Shown here: positions 44,872 through 55,093 of the stretch, in pieces
How positions within the stretch are numbered: position 1 is the stretch's first letter
Layout of the letters: each line of letters begins with the position of its first letter
Source of the DNA: Curvibacter sp. GWA2_64_110
Lineage (GTDB): Bacteria > Pseudomonadota > Gammaproteobacteria > Burkholderiales > Burkholderiaceae_C
Direction of reading: 5' to 3'
DNA: 64,000 nt
NCBI GenBank assembly: GCA_001797315.1
Contig: MGPC01000021.1
Coordinates: 1 to 64,000 of the forward strand
Position numbers and translations under genes: made by a program
Notes under the pieces: model-generated
The model's database searches: none
Told to the model about the DNA's origin: nothing
What the model saw: the letters and a program-made list of their open reading frames with translations, nothing else

Positions 44872-45702
44872 ATGAGCACGACTTGCTCCTCTTCCTGCGG
44901 CTGCGCCAGTACCGACACCGGCATAGCCGCCACAACAGAAACCAGCGTGGCCCGCGTCAACGGCGTGGCACTGCACAGCGCGGATCAGGCGCTGTCGGTC
45001 GACGAACTGCGTCAACGCGCCTACACCGAGCTGCTGCGCCAGGAGGCTCAAAGCCGTGGCCTGCTGGCGGCGGACGATGTGGCAGCCGCTGACGGCATTG
45101 CCAGTGAGGCGGCGAGCAGTGCCATCGAGCAGTTGCTGGAACAAAGCCTGCAGATTCCCGAGCCATCCGACGAGGCCTGCCGCCGCCATCATGCGGCCCA
45201 TGCGGCCAGCTACCGGGTGGGCGAACGTGCCAACGTGCGCCACATCCTGTTTGCCGTCACGCCTGGGGTAGATGTCAAGGCGCTGCGCCTGCGCGCCGAA
45301 AGTGCCCTGCTTGACGTGCGCAGCCATGACGGCCAGGGCGACCCCTTTGGCGACGTGGCACGCCAACTCTCCAACTGTCCGAGTGGACAGGAAGGCGGCT
45401 CGCTGGGCTGGCTGACTGCGCAGGACTGTGCCCCCGAATTTGCACGCGAGATCTTCGGTCATGCAGAAGTCGGTGTGCTGCCGCGCCTGGTACACAGCCG
45501 CTTTGGCCTGCACGTGGTCGAGGTTCTGCAGCGCGATGCAGGAGAAGATCCGCCTTTTGAGGCCGTGCGCGGTGCTGTGGCCATGGCGCTGCGACAACAG
45601 TCCTATGTGACCGCCCTGCGCCAATATTTGCAGTTGCTCGCGGGCACTGCCGTGATCGAGGGTGTGGACCTTGACACTGCCGACACACCGTTGCTGCAGT
45701 AG
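44872..45702 (+). CDS. Parvulin-type peptidyl-prolyl isomerase (nar operon)
   Basis: 276 residues from ATG 44872. Cys-rich N-terminus (TTCSSSCGCAS), helical SurA_N-like part (about 60-120), then a PpiC/parvulin domain (about 125-240: ANVRHILFAV, GGSLGWLTAQDCAPEFAREIF, LVHSRFGLHVVEVL). No signal peptide, so cytoplasmic, which suits NifM-like folding helpers. Its place immediately after narI suggests a role in nitrate reductase maturation. Confidence 0.88.
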   Translation: MSTTCSSSCGCASTDTGIAATTETSVARVNGVALHSADQALSVDELRQRAYTELLRQEAQSRGLLAADDVAAADGIASEAASSAIEQLLEQSLQIPEPSDEACRRHHAAHAASYRVGERANVRHILFAVTPGVDVKALRLRAESALLDVRSHDGQGDPFGDVARQLSNCPSGQEGGSLGWLTAQDCAPEFAREIFGHAEVGVLPRLVHSRFGLHVVEVLQRDAGEDPPFEAVRGAVAMALRQQSYVTALRQYLQLLAGTAVIEGVDLDTADTPLLQ

Positions 45703-45734
45703 AGTCGAGTTCCCTGTTCTCTTTGAAGTCTGAC

Positions 45735-46475
45735 ATGCCCGATGAACTGTTAGAGAGACTACGCCGCTTCCACGACCATACGTTTCCTGGCATTCAGGAG
45801 CAGTTTCAGGACCTGGTGACGCAGGGACAGCACCCGACCATCCTGTTCATCGGCTGCTCCGACTCGAGGCTGGTGCCCTACCTGCTGACCGGCACCGGAC
45901 CGGGTGACCTGTTTCTGGTCCGCAATGTCGGTGCCTTCGTGCCACCCTACGATGGTTCGGCAGGTTTTCACGGCACGGCTGCCGCCATCGAGTTCGCCGT
46001 CCTCAACCTGCAGGTTTCGCACGTGGTCGTATGCGGCCACAGCCACTGCGGCGGTATCCGTTCCCTCTACGAAGGCGCCCCCGCGCAGGCCATCAACCTA
46101 TCGGCCTGGCTGGAACTCGGCCGCGAAGCCGCACTGCCGGTCCAGGTGACACCCGAGGCCTTGCGCCGCACCGAGCAGCGCGCCGTCATCCTGCAGCTCG
46201 AACGCCTGATGGGCTACCCCATGGTGCGCGAGCGGGTCGAGCAGGGCAGACTGGCCCTGCACGGCTGGCATTACGTGATCGAAGAGGGCGAAGTGCATGT
46301 GTTCGACGTCAAGAGCGGCCAGTTCGTGCCCGCCTCCAGCGCCTCCCACAGCGGCACCGGCCCCTACCAGATGCTGGACGACACGATGTCCAGCCCGCTG
46401 TTCAACGAAATCGACGAAAGCTACCACCGGCTGCAGCCAGCTGCCGACGCCGACTGCTCTTGCGGCAAAGCTTGA
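45735..46475 (+). CDS. Beta-class carbonic anhydrase
   Basis: 246 residues from ATG 45735; a TTG at 45723 also possible. Zn ligands in IGCSDSR and GHSHCGG, with Asp-Arg dyad, so an active beta-carbonic anhydrase is expected (CO2 to bicarbonate). C-terminal extension ends DCSCG. 32 bases after the isomerase gene, same strand, likely co-transcribed with nar. Confidence 0.93.
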   Translation: MPDELLERLRRFHDHTFPGIQEQFQDLVTQGQHPTILFIGCSDSRLVPYLLTGTGPGDLFLVRNVGAFVPPYDGSAGFHGTAAAIEFAVLNLQVSHVVVCGHSHCGGIRSLYEGAPAQAINLSAWLELGREAALPVQVTPEALRRTEQRAVILQLERLMGYPMVRERVEQGRLALHGWHYVIEEGEVHVFDVKSGQFVPASSASHSGTGPYQMLDDTMSSPLFNEIDESYHRLQPAADADCSCGKA

Positions 46476-46561
46476 CGCAACTCAATACACGGTCGGCCGC
46501 GCGTACCTAAGCTACGCGCTTTGCCAGCTCTTCCGAGCCGCAGGCTCCGGTCTCTCCCATC

Positions 46562-47785
46562 ATGAATGCTTCTGCTTCCTCTCCTTTCATTGCGCCCGAA
46601 AGCGCCGCTTGGCTGGCACGCAGCAGCCTGCGCCCTCTGACCCTGGCCGGTCGCACCCTGCTGCCACTGGTGCAGGGCGGCATGGGCGTCGGTGTCTCGG
46701 CGCATCGGCTGGCCGGCAGCGTGGCTGCGCTCGGCGGTGTGGGAACACTCTCCTCGGTCGACCTGCGTCGCCATCACCCGGACCTGATGGCGCAGACCGG
46801 CCACCTCGGAGCCGGCGAGGACACCAAGCGCCTGATCGACGCCGCCAACCAGGAAGCCTTGCGGCGCGAAATCCGCGCCGCGCGCGAACTGGCCCAGGGC
46901 CGTGGTCTGCTGGCCATCAACGTCATGCGCGCTGTCAGCGAATACGCCTCGTCGGTCCGCTGTGCGCTGGAAAACGGCATCGATGCCGTGGTCGTGGGCG
47001 CCGGCCTGCCGCTGGACCTGCCCGAGCTGGCGCAGGATCATCCGCACACCGCGCTGGTTCCCATCCTGTCCGACGCGCGCGGCGTGCAGCTGATCGTCAA
47101 GAAATGGGAACGCAAGAAGCGCCTGCCCGACGCCATCGTGATCGAGCACCCGCGCCTGGCCGGCGGCCACCTTGGTGCCGCGAAGATCGCCGATCTGGAC
47201 GATCCGCGCTTCGACTTCGAGAACGTGATCCCGCAGTCGCTCGAATTCCTGAAGACGGCCGGCATTGAGAAGGAGATTCCCCTGATCGCGGCCGGTGGCA
47301 TCCGCAGCTTTGAGGACATTGCCCGTCTGCAATCACTCGGGGCGGCCGCCGTCCAGCTCGGCACACCCTTTGCCGTCACGGAAGAAGGCGACGCTCACCC
47401 TGAGTTCAAGCGTGTTCTGGCGCAAGCCAGGGAAGACGAGATGGTGGAATTCACCAGCGTCGCCGGTCTGCCGGCACGCGCCGTGGCCACGCCCTGGCTG
47501 CGCGCCTACCTGAAGATCGAAAGCAAGCTGCAGGCGGTGGTGCACCACAAATCGCGCTGCACCAAGTACTTCGACTGCCTGGCCCAATGCGGCCTGCGTG
47601 ACGGCCTGACCGGCTGGGGCCAGTTCTGCATCGACAACCAGTTGGCGGCGGCACTGCGTGGCGATGTCAAGAAAGGCCTGTTCTTCCGCGGCGTCGGCGC
47701 CCTGCCCTTTGGTGAGCAGATCCGCAGTGTGCGTGACCTGGTCGAGCGCCTGCTCACGCGCCAGGAATTACCGGCGCCGGCCTGA
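46562..47785 (+). CDS. Nitronate monooxygenase-family FMN enzyme
   Basis: 407 residues. TIM-barrel FMN enzyme of the NMO/2-nitropropane dioxygenase family: LVQGGMGVGVSAHRLAGSVA, LLAINVMRA, AVVVGAGLPLDL, GGHLG, IPLIAAGGIRS and LGAAAVQLGTPFAVTEE. A C-terminal Cys-rich extension (CTKYFDCLAQCGL) is unusual and could bind metal. May detoxify alkyl nitronates or act as an enoyl reductase-like enzyme; context near nitrate reduction favours the first. Confidence 0.87.
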   Translation: MNASASSPFIAPESAAWLARSSLRPLTLAGRTLLPLVQGGMGVGVSAHRLAGSVAALGGVGTLSSVDLRRHHPDLMAQTGHLGAGEDTKRLIDAANQEALRREIRAARELAQGRGLLAINVMRAVSEYASSVRCALENGIDAVVVGAGLPLDLPELAQDHPHTALVPILSDARGVQLIVKKWERKKRLPDAIVIEHPRLAGGHLGAAKIADLDDPRFDFENVIPQSLEFLKTAGIEKEIPLIAAGGIRSFEDIARLQSLGAAAVQLGTPFAVTEEGDAHPEFKRVLAQAREDEMVEFTSVAGLPARAVATPWLRAYLKIESKLQAVVHHKSRCTKYFDCLAQCGLRDGLTGWGQFCIDNQLAAALRGDVKKGLFFRGVGALPFGEQIRSVRDLVERLLTRQELPAPA

Positions 47786-47811
47786 AGCCCCCCTGCGACG
47801 ACCGTGCTTTT

Positions 47812-47825
47812 TTGATCTGCGTCAT
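47812..47825. promoter_or_regulatory. FNR-like dyad upstream of the ElaB/YqjD gene
   Basis: TTGATCTGCGTCAT; centre is 31 bp from TATGCT (47847-47852), a 4/6 match to the -10 consensus. Class II spacing. Confidence 0.55.
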
Positions 47826-47893
47826 GAAAGCAGGTCGGGAACAGGCTATGCTGAACTCTGAAATTGGTCGTTTGTTACCTTTGGAGGAATAGC

Positions 47894-48205
47894 ATGCCTG
47901 ATCTCACTTCAGCCCAAAAAGACAAATTGATGAGCGATCTGCGTCTGATGATTGCCGATGCGGAAGAGTTGCTGCGCGTCACGACCGACCAGGCCGGCGG
48001 CGCCGCAGCCGAAGTGCGCGGCCGCATCCAGGGCCGTCTGCAGCAGGCCCGTGCCGAAATGGCACATCTGCAGGACGCGGCCGTCGCCAAGGCCAAGGCC
48101 GCCGGCCACGCGGCCGACGAGTTCGTCCATGAGAAACCCTGGCAATCGATCGGCGTCGCCGCCGGCATCGGTCTGGTGATCGGCCTGCTGATCGGCCGCC
48201 GCTGA
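47894..48205 (+). CDS. ElaB/YqjD (DUF883) family membrane-tail protein
   Basis: 103 residues from ATG 47894 with GGAGGA ribosome site. Long amphipathic helix (1-75) then a glycine-rich C-terminal membrane helix (IGVAAGIGLVIGLLIGRR), the tail-anchored pattern of ElaB/YqjD ribosome-associated proteins. First of three small genes resembling E. coli yqjD-yqjE-yqjK. Confidence 0.88.
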   Translation: MPDLTSAQKDKLMSDLRLMIADAEELLRVTTDQAGGAAAEVRGRIQGRLQQARAEMAHLQDAAVAKAKAAGHAADEFVHEKPWQSIGVAAGIGLVIGLLIGRR

Positions 48206-48209
48206 GCCC

Positions 48210-48617
48210 ATGGCGAACGCTGACAGCGGCCGTGGCCTGTTTGCATCGGTGCGCCAGTTGCTGGCGACCGCCGTCGAGACCCTGCGCGTTCGGCTGGAGT
48301 TGCTGAGCACCGAGATCGAGCAGGAGAAGCTGCGCCTGTTCGATGCCGTGCTCTGGGCCGGTCTGGCCCTCTTGCTGCTGGGTATCGGCCTCTTGTTCCT
48401 GTGCGGTCTGGTGGTCGTGCTGCTGTGGGAACAGCATCGTCTGCTGGCCCTCTCAGGCTTGGCCGCGATCTTTCTTGGCAGCGGCCTGTGGGTGCTGCAG
48501 ATCGCGCGCACGCGCCTGCAGGCACCCGGCGGCCTGTTCGCCACCAGCGTGGCTGAACTGGAGCGCGACCGCTCCGAGCTGGCCCGTGAGCGCGCCGGCC
48601 TCGACGAGGCGGAATAA
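48210..48617 (+). CDS. YqjE-like (phage holin family, DUF1469) membrane protein
   Basis: 135 residues, two membrane helices (LWAGLALLLLGIGLLFLCGLVVVLL and ALSGLAAIFLGSGLWVL) with charged flanks. DUF1469 pattern; the 'holin' name is historical, and this is a chromosomal membrane-stress gene, not a phage. Starts 4 bases after the ElaB-like gene. Confidence 0.85.
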   Translation: MANADSGRGLFASVRQLLATAVETLRVRLELLSTEIEQEKLRLFDAVLWAGLALLLLGIGLLFLCGLVVVLLWEQHRLLALSGLAAIFLGSGLWVLQIARTRLQAPGGLFATSVAELERDRSELARERAGLDEAE

Positions 48618-48618
48618 G

Positions 48619-48936
48619 ATGAGCCGCATGACGCAGCGGCGCGATGCCGAACTGGCTGAGCGCAAGCAGAAGTTGCTGATCCGCAGCGCCGAGCTGCGCG
48701 TGACAATGGCACACCAGGCACAGGCGGTGCAGGCACCGCTGGCGGTGGCAGACCAGGCGGTCGCCGGCGCGCAATGGCTGCGTGACCATCCGGCGTGGCC
48801 GCTGGGCACCATGGCCGTGCTGGCGGCCCTGCGACCGCGCCGCGCGCTGCGCTGGGCCATGCGGCTGTTGTGGGGCTGGCAAACCTATGCCAAAGCACGC
48901 GACTGGCTGGGTCGTACGCCCATCAAACGACCCTGA
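48619..48936 (+). CDS. YqjK-like protein
   Basis: 105 residues, ATG directly after the YqjE-like stop. N-terminal charged helix (RRDAELAERKQKLLIRSAELR) and two weak hydrophobic stretches (LGTMAVLAAL). Position and helix pattern match YqjK of the yqjDEK set. Confidence 0.75.
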   Translation: MSRMTQRRDAELAERKQKLLIRSAELRVTMAHQAQAVQAPLAVADQAVAGAQWLRDHPAWPLGTMAVLAALRPRRALRWAMRLLWGWQTYAKARDWLGRTPIKRP

Positions 48937-48951
48937 ACCCGCGGCGCTGAT

Positions 48952-49356
48952 TCAGCGCATCCGCACCGGTTCACCCTGCGCATTGAAGGGAATGAACTGC
49001 CCCAGGCTGCCGGCCTTGATGGCTTCCACCATGCGCTGCAAGGGCGCATCGGCATCCTGGCTGCTGGGCACGCGACCGTTGCGGCCCGACAGGCCTGCCA
49101 CGAAAACCAGGTCCCAGGACTGGCCGAATTGGCGCGCCTCCTCCGCCAGTGACAAAAACGAGACGACCTCTTCCGGCGTCTTGTCCACGCACATCAGCGG
49201 CACCAGTGCGCCGCCTTGACCAGCCTCAAAACGAGCGGCCTGCTCAGCCGTGCCGTCGGCAGGCAACTCGGCTGCCGCAAAAACGAACAGCAGGCGCTGC
49301 GGCTCGGGCTGCTGCCGCGCTGCGGCCAGCAGGTCGTCAAAAGTCGAAATATTCAT
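48952..49356 (-). CDS. Unknown small protein divergent to nrdJ
   Basis: 134 residues from ATG at 49356 (MNISTFDDLLAAARQQPEPQRLLFVFAAAELP). No catalytic motif recognised; alternating helices and strands with FVFAAAELP and WDLVFVAGL. Proteins of this type are often labelled 'ribonucleotide reductase subunit alpha' because they lie beside nrdJ, but nothing in the sequence supports reductase activity. It shares the intergenic region, including an FNR-like dyad, with nrdJ. Confidence 0.65.
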   Translation of the reverse strand: MNISTFDDLLAAARQQPEPQRLLFVFAAAELPADGTAEQAARFEAGQGGALVPLMCVDKTPEEVVSFLSLAEEARQFGQSWDLVFVAGLSGRNGRVPSSQDADAPLQRMVEAIKAGSLGQFIPFNAQGEPVRMR

Positions 49357-49436
49357 GACTTGATTTTCGGCAAGACCGTGCCACACTGGCAAGTGCATTC
49401 CCCTCGAAACAACGCGATGCGGTACTTCGCCAAGGT

Positions 49437-49450
49437 TTGCGACAGGTCAA
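49437..49450. promoter_or_regulatory. FNR-like dyad upstream of nrdJ
   Basis: TTGCGACAGGTCAA, fits TTG(A/C)-N6-TCAA. Centre is 31 bp from TAGCAT (49472-49477), 4/6 match to the -10 consensus. Would couple class II ribonucleotide reductase expression to low oxygen. Confidence 0.6.
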
Positions 49451-49503
49451 ACCGCCATGCCGGACCAGGCCTAGCATCCCGTTGAAACAACAGTGGAGTT
49501 TTC

Positions 49504-52377
49504 ATGAGCGACACAACGCAGCAGGCGACAGAGACACTGGCACCGCAAAGCATCAGTGAGGAGGTGCTGCTGGAAAAATACGCCAAGGGCGATGAACAGA
49601 GCATCCTGCAGGTCAACCAGCGCGTGGCGCGCGCACTCGCCCAGGTGGAGGTGCCGGAGCAGCGCACGCACTGGGAGGGCCGCTTCCTGCACGCACTGCA
49701 GCAGGGCTTCCTGCCGGCCGGGCGCATCCAGTCTGCCGCGGGCACCGACCTGACGGCCACGCTGATCAACTGCTTCGTGCAGCCGGTGGGTGACTCGATC
49801 TCGCACGACGATGAAGGCCACCCCGGCATCTACGTGGCGCTGATGGAGGCCGCCGAAACCATGCGCCGTGGCGGTGGCGTGGGCTACGACTTCTCGCGCA
49901 TCCGTCCGCGCGGTGCGTGGGTGGGCAGCACACAAAGCAGCGCCTCGGGGCCGGTGAGCTACATGCGGGTCTACGACCGCTCCTGCGAGACGGTGGAATC
50001 GGCCGGCAGCCGGCGTGGCGCACAGATGGGCGTGCTGCGTTGCGACCACCCGGACATCGAGGAATTCATCCATGCCAAGGACAGCGGCGACCTGCGCAAC
50101 TTCAACATTTCGGTCGGTGTGACCGATGCCTTCATGCAGGCCGTGGTGAACGACACCGAGTTCGAACTGGTGCACCGTGCCGAGGCCGGTACGGCACAGA
50201 AGGACGCCGGCGCCTACTATTCCGGCGAGCGTGGTCTATGGATTTACCGCAAGCTGCGCGCACGCGACCTGTGGGAACAGGTGATGCGCTCCACCTACGA
50301 CCACGCCGAACCCGGCGTGCTGTTCATCGACACCATCAACCACGACAACAACCTCTCCTATTGCGAAACCATCGCCAGCACCAACCCCTGCGCCGAACAA
50401 CCCCTGCCGCCTTATGGCTGCTGCTGCCTGGGCTCCATCGACCTGACGCGCTTCGTGCACGCGCCCTTCGATGACAAGGTCCGCTTCGACTTCGCCGGCT
50501 TCTCCGACCTATGCCGCACTGCCGTGCGCATGCTCGACAACGTGCTGGACGTCACGGTCTGGCCGCTGCCGCAGCAGCAACAGGAAATGCGCAACAAACG
50601 CCGCGTCGGCCTGGGCTTTACCGGCCTGGGTGATGCACTGGTCATGCTGGGCCTGCGCTACGACACGCAGCCTGCACGCGACATGGCGCGCAAGATTTCA
50701 GAGACCATGCGCGATGCGGCCTACGATGCCTCCAACGAGCTCGCACGTGAGCGCGGCGCCTTCCCGCTCTTCAATGCCGACCTGTACCTGAGCAGCCCGC
50801 GCTTTGCCTCCCGCCTGCCGGCTGCGCTGAAGGAGAAGATCCGTGCGCACGGCCTGCGCAACTCGCACCTGCTGTCGATCGCACCGACCGGCACCATCAG
50901 TCTGGCCTTTGCAGACAACGCGAGCAACGGCATCGAGCCAGCCTTCAGCTGGCACTACACGCGCAAGAAACGCATGCCCGACGGTAGCCTGAAGGAATAC
51001 GCGGTGGAAGACCACGCTTGGCGTCTGTACCGCCACCTGAAGGGCGAGAACGCGCCGCTGACACCGGCCTTCGTCACCGCGCTGGAGATGAGCGCGCAGG
51101 ACCATGCGGCCATGGTGGCCGCCGTGGCGCCGTGCATCGACACCGCCATTTCCAAGACCGTCAACGTGCCGGCCGACTACCCCTATGCCGATTTCCAGGA
51201 TCTCTACCTGCAGGCCTGGAAGGCCGGTCTCAAGGGTCTGGCCACCTACCGGCCCAATGCGGTGCTGGGTTCGGTGCTCAGCGTCACGCCCACCGCAGCA
51301 CCGCTGCAGATCGATGACGCCAACCAGCGTCTGGCGCTGGAGCGCCTGCCTGCACCGGTGCTCTCCTCACTGCGCTGGCCCGGCCGGCCCGAGTTGCCCG
51401 GCGGCAACCCGGCCTGGAGCTTCATGGTGCACCACCCCTTCGGCGAGTTCGCGCTCTTCGTCGGCGAACTCGCCGCCGAGCAGGGCACGCTGCCGCAGCC
51501 CTTCGAAGTCTGGGTTAACGGCGCCGAGCAGCCGCGCGGCCTGGGCGCGATGGCCAAGACGCTGTCCATGGACTTGCGTGCCAACGACCCGGCCTGGCTG
51601 CGCCTCAAGCTTGATGCACTGGCCACGGTGGCCGAAGAGCGCGCCTTCGAAATGCCTTTCCCGCCGCACGGCGAGCGCCGGCTTTTCCCCGGTGTGGTAG
51701 CCGCCACCGCGGCCGTGATCCGCTGGCGTTGCGAACAACTAGGCGTGTGGCGCGAGCGCGCACAGCCTCTGGCCACACCGGTGATCGACGCCATGTTCAG
51801 CCGTGACGAGCCCATCACCGGCCCATCGGGCACGCTGGCCTGGGCAGTGGACATCGACAACTCGGCGACGGGTGAGGCCTTCACGCTCTCGCTCAAAGAG
51901 GTCAGTCTGCCCGGCCCCGACGGCAGCCCGGTGAACCGGCCTTGCGCCATGGGACTGTCAGGCAACTACCCGCGCGCACTGGACGGCCTGGCACGCCTGC
52001 TCTCGCTCGACATGCGCGTGGTCGATCCGGCCTGGATCGGCATGAAGCTGCGCAAGCTGCTCAACTACGCCGAGCCGCTGGGCCACTTCATGGCCTTCGT
52101 GCCCGGACTGCCACACGGCGAACGCCGCCAGCAGATCTGGCCTTCCACCGTAGCCTACATGGCACGCCTGATCATCCACCGCTATGCCATGCTGGGCGTG
52201 CTCGATGAAGAAGGCTTCCCGCTGCGCGAAATGGGCGTGCTCGAAGCGCCGGGCGCAGAGGAGGAGACGACGGCCCTGGCCGGCCGACCCTGCCCCGAGT
52301 GCGGCAACCCCACGGTCATCAAGAAGGACGGTTGCGACTTCTGCACCGCCTGCGGTTTCGTGGGCCAGTGCGGCTAG
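49504..52377 (+). CDS. nrdJ: Adenosylcobalamin-dependent (class II) ribonucleotide reductase
   Basis: 957 residues. Reduces ribonucleoside diphosphates using a B12 radical, independent of oxygen. Active-site elements: LINCFVQ (C90), NPCAEQ with radical Cys296 and Glu298, [19 protein letters not shown] loop. C-terminus has a zinc-ribbon CPECG...CDFCTACG that carries the re-reducing thiols. Residues about 632-749 and 775-901 are two diverged copies of one domain (each with an L-S-x-D-x-R-x2-D-P-A-W core and PHGERR). An FNR-like dyad lies upstream. Confidence 0.94.
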   Translation: MSDTTQQATETLAPQSISEEVLLEKYAKGDEQSILQVNQRVARALAQVEVPEQRTHWEGRFLHALQQGFLPAGRIQSAAGTDLTATLINCFVQPVGDSISHDDEGHPGIYVALMEAAETMRRGGGVGYDFSRIRPRGAWVGSTQSSASGPVSYMRVYDRSCETVESAGSRRGAQMGVLRCDHPDIEEFIHAKDSGDLRNFNISVGVTDAFMQAVVNDTEFELVHRAEAGTAQKDAGAYYSGERGLWIYRKLRARDLWEQVMRSTYDHAEPGVLFIDTINHDNNLSYCETIASTNPCAEQPLPPYGCCCLGSIDLTRFVHAPFDDKVRFDFAGFSDLCRTAVRMLDNVLDVTVWPLPQQQQEMRNKRRVGLGFTGLGDALVMLGLRYDTQPARDMARKISETMRDAAYDASNELARERGAFPLFNADLYLSSPRFASRLPAALKEKIRAHGLRNSHLLSIAPTGTISLAFADNASNGIEPAFSWHYTRKKRMPDGSLKEYAVEDHAWRLYRHLKGENAPLTPAFVTALEMSAQDHAAMVAAVAPCIDTAISKTVNVPADYPYADFQDLYLQAWKAGLKGLATYRPNAVLGSVLSVTPTAAPLQIDDANQRLALERLPAPVLSSLRWPGRPELPGGNPAWSFMVHHPFGEFALFVGELAAEQGTLPQPFEVWVNGAEQPRGLGAMAKTLSMDLRANDPAWLRLKLDALATVAEERAFEMPFPPHGERRLFPGVVAATAAVIRWRCEQLGVWRERAQPLATPVIDAMFSRDEPITGPSGTLAWAVDIDNSATGEAFTLSLKEVSLPGPDGSPVNRPCAMGLSGNYPRALDGLARLLSLDMRVVDPAWIGMKLRKLLNYAEPLGHFMAFVPGLPHGERRQQIWPSTVAYMARLIIHRYAMLGVLDEEGFPLREMGVLEAPGAEEETTALAGRPCPECGNPTVIKKDGCDFCTACGFVGQCG

Positions 52378-52386
52378 GACGGCATC

Positions 52387-54261
52387 TCAGATCTGCACCC
52401 GTGTCCCCAGTTCGATCACGCAGTTGTTGGGCAGGCGGAAGAAGTCCGCCACGTTGCCGGCATTGCGCGACATGAGCGAGAACAGCGCCTCGCGCCAGTG
52501 CGCCATGCCGGCGCCACGGGTGGGCACCACAATCTCGCGGCTCAGAAAGTAGGAGGTTTCGAACAGGTTGATGGGCAAGCCCTGTGCCTGGCAGCGCTCC
52601 AGTGCCTGCGGGATGTCAGGGGTGTTCTTGAAGCCGTAGTTCACCTGCACCCGCCAGAAGCCGGGCGCCAGCGGCGTCACCTGCACCCGTTCCTCGTCAG
52701 CAATCCAGGGCACGTCGTGGAACACCACGGTGAGGATGAGGTTGCGCTCGTGCAGCACCTGGTTGTGCTTGAGGTTGTGCATGAGGGCCTGGGGCACGGT
52801 GTCGGGGTTGGCCACCGCATAGACGGCCGTGCGGGCAACACGGTGCGTGTGCTCATCGGTCAGCGCCGTGATGAAGGGCAGCAGTTCCGGGTCGCCCTGC
52901 CGGATGCTTTCCAGCAGCAGTTCTCGCCCGCGCCGCCAAGTGGCCATGATGGCGAAGATGACGATGCCGGCCGCCAGGGGGAACCAGCCGCCCTCCAGAA
53001 ACTTGATGGCGCAGGAGACGACCAGCGCCGCGTCCAGCAGCAGGAAGGCGCCGGTGGCCGCCAGCGCCAGCGGCAAGGGGTAGCCCCAGCCGTGCCGGAT
53101 GACGAAGAAGGTCAGCAGCGTGGTGATGAACATGGTCAGCGTGACCGCAATGCCATAAGCGGATGCCAGCGCCGAGGAGCTGCCGAAGCCGACCACCGCC
53201 AGCAGCACGGCGACCAGCAGCAGCCAGTTGACTTCCGGCATGTAGATCTGGCCGGCCTCCTTCGCGGAGGTGTGCAGCACGCGCATGCGCGGCAGCAGGC
53301 CGAGCTGGATTGCCTGCTTGGTGACCGAGTAGGCGCCGGAGATCACCGCCTGCGAGGCGATGATGGTGGCCATGGTGGCCAGCACGACCGCCGGTACCAG
53401 CCAGGCGGTGGGGAACATGCGGTAGAACGGGTTGTCCACCGCCGAAGGGTCGCGCATGAGCAGGGCGCCCTGCCCCATGTAGTTGATCGCCAGCGCCGGC
53501 AGCACGTAGCCGATCCAGGCCAGCTGGACCGGGCGCTTGCCGAAGTGGCCCATGTCGGCATACAGCGCCTCGGCGCCGGTGAAGGCCAGCACGATGGAAC
53601 CCACGGCCACGAACACATGCCAGCCCTGCGCGTGCAGGAAGGCCAGCGCATGCAGCGGGTTCAGGGCCGCCAGGATGGCAGGTTCGCGCACGATCTCCAG
53701 CACGCCGGTGAAGGCAAGCACCGCGAACCACAGCATGATGATGGGGCCGAACAACCGCCCAACCAGCCCGGTTCCGAAGCGTTGCACCATGAACAGCGCG
53801 ACCAGCACCGCCGCCGACACCGGCAGCACATAGGGCTTGAGCGCCGGCGTCACTACCTCCAGGCCCTCGACCGCGCTGAGCACGGAGATCGCCGGCGTGA
53901 TGACGCTGTCACCGTAGAACAGCGACGCCCCGGCGACGCCGGTCAGCAGCAGTACCGCGCGCCGCCCGGGTGTCTTGCCTGCGGCCTGCGCCGCCAGTGC
54001 CGTCAACGCCAGGATGCCGCCTTCGCCGCGGTTGTTGGCGCGCAGGATCAGCAGCACGTACTTGAGGGTGACGATGGTCATCAGGCCCCAGAAGATCACC
54101 GACACGGCACCGACCACGTTCGTCACGTTCAGCGGCACGCTGGCAGCGCCGAAGATTTCCTTCATGGTGTACAGCGGGCTGGTTCCGATGTCGCCGTACA
54201 CCACCCCCAAGGCGCCCAACGCCAGTACCGCGAGTTTCTCCTTGCCGTGAGTCGTATCCAT
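52387..54261 (-). CDS. kup: Low-affinity potassium transporter Kup
   Basis: 624 residues from ATG at 54261. Inner-membrane K+/H+ symporter with 12 hydrophobic helices: [21 protein letters not shown] (family signature), [43 protein letters not shown]-terminal cytoplasmic domain (about 460-624). Ends 9 bases from the nrdJ stop, convergent. Confidence 0.95.
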   Translation of the reverse strand: MDTTHGKEKLAVLALGALGVVYGDIGTSPLYTMKEIFGAASVPLNVTNVVGAVSVIFWGLMTIVTLKYVLLILRANNRGEGGILALTALAAQAAGKTPGRRAVLLLTGVAGASLFYGDSVITPAISVLSAVEGLEVVTPALKPYVLPVSAAVLVALFMVQRFGTGLVGRLFGPIIMLWFAVLAFTGVLEIVREPAILAALNPLHALAFLHAQGWHVFVAVGSIVLAFTGAEALYADMGHFGKRPVQLAWIGYVLPALAINYMGQGALLMRDPSAVDNPFYRMFPTAWLVPAVVLATMATIIASQAVISGAYSVTKQAIQLGLLPRMRVLHTSAKEAGQIYMPEVNWLLLVAVLLAVVGFGSSSALASAYGIAVTLTMFITTLLTFFVIRHGWGYPLPLALAATGAFLLLDAALVVSCAIKFLEGGWFPLAAGIVIFAIMATWRRGRELLLESIRQGDPELLPFITALTDEHTHRVARTAVYAVANPDTVPQALMHNLKHNQVLHERNLILTVVFHDVPWIADEERVQVTPLAPGFWRVQVNYGFKNTPDIPQALERCQAQGLPINLFETSYFLSREIVVPTRGAGMAHWREALFSLMSRNAGNVADFFRLPNNCVIELGTRVQI

Positions 54262-54348
54262 TGCCGAGCATTCAAAGTGACGATGGCCGCACTGTCGCGC
54301 GCCGGGCATCAGGAACGCATAAGGATGCGATACGCCCGCCGGCGCGCA

Positions 54349-55035
<687 letters not shown>

Positions 55036-55093
55036 TGGAAAACCTCCGTACGGCGCACTGCGGTGCGAGCCCCTTCGGACGACCGGGCTGGAC

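Noticed and set aside
48210-48617. Prophage remnant suggested by a 'phage holin family' match
   Set aside because: DUF1469/YqjE proteins are ordinary chromosomal genes; no phage genes adjoin and the ElaB/YqjK context is typical.
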